The translations under genes were made by a program, and so were the position numbers. Positions 62,629-64,000 of a DNA stretch of 64,000 nucleotides are shown here, in pieces. The notes under the pieces are model-generated. The model saw only the letters and a list, made by a program, of their open reading frames with translations. It was not told where the DNA came from and did not search any database. Source of the stretch: Halorubrum vacuolatum (GTDB taxonomy: Archaea; Halobacteriota; Halobacteria; Halobacteriales; Haloferacaceae). Position 1 is the stretch's first letter, and every line of letters starts with the position of its first letter. The stretch lies in assembly GCF_900188065.1 (NCBI RefSeq), contig NZ_FZNQ01000003.1, forward strand, positions 186,001 through 250,000. Reading direction: 5' to 3'.

Positions 62629-63288
62629 TCACCGCTCCGCGCAGTACTCGACGAAGTTCCGGAGTATCCGCAGCCCGGTCTCCCCGCTTTTTTCGGGGTG
62701 AAACTGCGTTCCGAAGACGTTTCCGGCCTCGTTGGCGATCACGGCCGGGAAGTCGACGCCGTAGTCGGCGGTCGCCACCACGGCATCGGCGTCGTCCGGT
62801 TCGGCGTAATAGGAGTGGACGAAGTAGGCGTACTCGCCGTCGACGCCCTCGACGATCGGGTGATCGCGGGTCACTGCGAGTTCGTTCCAGCCCATGTGTG
62901 GCACCTTGCGGTCCACGTCGAACCGGACGTTGGTTCCGGGAACGAGGTCGAGACCGGTCACCTCCCCTTCGCCCTCGTGGTCGGCCTCCTCGCTGGAGGT
63001 GAGAAGCATCTGCATCCCGAGACAGATCCCGAACAGCGGTCGGCCGGCCGCCGCGTGATCGGTGATCGCCTCGCGAAGCGGGCCGGCGTTCTCCATCCCC
63101 TCGCGGAACGCCCCGACCCCGGGGAGGACGACGCCGTCTGCGGCCTCGAATGCGGCCGGGTCGTCGGTTATCTCCACGCCTGCGCCGGCCCGCTCCAGTC
63201 CACGGGTGACGGATCTGAGGTTCCCGAGGCCGTAGTCGATCACCACGACCTCGGCGAGCGTCTCCTCTGGTGGCTCGAAGGTGCTCAT
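62629..63288 (-). CDS. hisH: Imidazole glycerol phosphate synthase subunit HisH
   Basis: HisH is the glutaminase that feeds ammonia to HisF in histidine synthesis. The 219-residue protein has the class I amidotransferase core: VVVIDYGLGNLRSV, GVVLPGVGAFREGM, LFGICLGMQMLLTSSEEAD (nucleophile Cys), the YFVHSYYAEP region, and GTQFHPEKSGETGL (His and Glu of the triad). Complete length. It stands alone here; hisF is elsewhere. ATG 63288. Confidence 0.96.
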   Translation of the reverse strand: MSTFEPPEETLAEVVVIDYGLGNLRSVTRGLERAGAGVEITDDPAAFEAADGVVLPGVGAFREGMENAGPLREAITDHAAAGRPLFGICLGMQMLLTSSEEADHEGEGEVTGLDLVPGTNVRFDVDRKVPHMGWNELAVTRDHPIVEGVDGEYAYFVHSYYAEPDDADAVVATADYGVDFPAVIANEAGNVFGTQFHPEKSGETGLRILRNFVEYCAER

Positions 63289-63343
63289 ACTGTCCGTGTG
63301 CGAGCGAGCAAAAAAGCGATTTCCCTTCGGTCCCCGGCTACGC

Positions 63344-64000
63344 CTATTTAAGCGCTGACTCCGCCATACGCCGTGGGAAACCGGTGATAAGCTCCCAGAG
63401 GCTCATCTCGATGTCATCCGCTCGGAGCCGCGAGCGAAGTCGCTGGCTGAACAGCTCGACGGAGATGATGAGGATGAAGATCGAGATGAGCGTCGCCATC
63501 ATGTTCGTAAACTGCAACAGGTTCTGCTGGGAGGTGACGATGAATCCCAGTCCACCCGCCCCGAGGACACCGACGGTGACGGCGATGCGGACGTTGATCT
63601 CGAAGATGTACAGCGTCCACGCAATGAAGGCGGTCCGAACCTGACTGAGCATTCCGAAGAACACGATCTGCGGTTTGCTCGCGCCGGTCGTCCGCATCGC
63701 CTCGATCGGCCCGTCCTCTATCTCCTCAAGCTCATCGACGAAGAGCCGTCCGAGGTTCCCGATCGTGTCGAACGCGATCGCCGTCGCCGCGGCTGCGGGA
63801 CCGAGTCCCAGGAACGGAATGAAGATAAGCGTCCAGATGATGGCGGGGATCGCCCGAATGAACGACATCGTCCCACGGAAGATGAAGTTGAACGGGAACG
63901 GCGTCACGCGCTCGGAGCCGAGGGTCCCGAACACTAACGCGAAGGGGAACCCGACCATCGTTCCGACGAACCCCATCGCGAGGGTGATTCCCGCCTCACC
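63344..64000 (-). CDS. phnE: Phosphonate/phosphate-type ABC transporter permease (partial)
   Basis: The last 218 or so residues are visible. The frame runs off the window end without a start, and the codons up to 64000 (GITLAMGFVGTM) extend the membrane helix before the apparent Met at 63976. The permease EAA-like loop is VDELEEIEDGPIEAMRTTGASKPQIVFFGMLSQV, and other helices are typical of PhnE (IFEINVRIAVTVGVLGAGGLGF). It would pair with PhnC and PhnD, which must lie outside. Low-complexity C-terminus ends in MAESALK. Confidence 0.88.
   Translation of the reverse strand, partial: GEAGITLAMGFVGTMVGFPFALVFGTLGSERVTPFPFNFIFRGTMSFIRAIPAIIWTLIFIPFLGLGPAAAATAIAFDTIGNLGRLFVDELEEIEDGPIEAMRTTGASKPQIVFFGMLSQVRTAFIAWTLYIFEINVRIAVTVGVLGAGGLGFIVTSQQNLLQFTNMMATLISIFILIISVELFSQRLRSRLRADDIEMSLWELITGFPRRMAESALK

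Overview
The window comes from a high-GC haloarchaeon (class Halobacteria). Most predicted proteins are acidic and rich in Asp/Glu. Many genes lack a Shine-Dalgarno site and instead have an AT-rich TATA-like box about 25-30 bases before the start codon, as in leaderless haloarchaeal transcripts. The gene set is typical of a main chromosome: A-type ATP synthase, ABCE1/Rli1, FtsZ2 with the ribbon-helix-helix regulators CdrL and CdrS, TiaS, NcsA, 3-dehydroquinate synthase II and HemAT. I see no rRNA, insertion sequence, integrase or CRISPR array, and no clearly broken gene. The genus cannot be fixed from the sequence alone.

Layout. 0-2.7 kb: lysine/diaminopimelate operon dapA-dapB-dapD, running leftward out of the window. 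2.9-11.1 kb: a GH32 fructosidase-like enzyme with an unusual N-terminal half, small membrane proteins, a three-PAS histidine kinase, endonuclease III and a 2-hydroxyacid dehydrogenase. 11.2-15.2 kb: a winged-helix protein, an EMC6-like membrane protein joined to ABCE1, and an acyl-CoA dehydrogenase. 15.2-19.2 kb: copper P-type ATPase with a TauE/SafE-type membrane protein and a second membrane protein. 19.4-26.9 kb: chromosome and cell-division block (ScpA, SMC, a coiled-coil protein, then divergently CdrL, CdrS and FtsZ2). 27-33.6 kb: tRNA thiolase NcsA, two alpha/beta hydrolases, a DUF4442 protein, a glutaredoxin-like/peroxiredoxin-like pair, a CBS-domain CorC-type protein and a 58-residue membrane protein. 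33.8-42.7 kb: the nine-gene ATP synthase operon atpHIKECFABD. 42.9-50.6 kb: a MinD-family ATPase, a Cro/C1-type regulator, TiaS, PheA, HemAT and Rio2. 50.8-57 kb: lipoate ligase, endonuclease IV, a methyltransferase, DHQ synthase II, an Lrp-TRASH regulator and a PAS histidine kinase. 57.06 kb: tRNA-Gln(UUG), followed by a duplicated copy of its 3' end. 57.5-64 kb: small enzymes, UspA, an actin-fold ATPase overlapping an archaellum FlaD/E-domain gene, HisH and a truncated phosphonate permease.

The strongest themes are spatial organisation of the cell and copper handling. SMC-ScpA, CdrL-CdrS-FtsZ2, a MinD with an apparent membrane-targeting tail, and an actin homologue (probably salactin) paired with a FlaD/E-domain protein all lie within 42 kb. 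The cdrS-ftsZ2 promoter and leader carry five copies of a GTCTTAC half-site, two of them forming a perfect-arm palindrome at the predicted transcription start. A copper ATPase with a Cys-rich N-terminus at 15.2-17.8 kb probably has its sensor in the Lrp-TRASH gene at 54.8 kb. Short tandem repeats with units of 15, 17, 21 and 37 bases sit in several promoter regions and remain unexplained.
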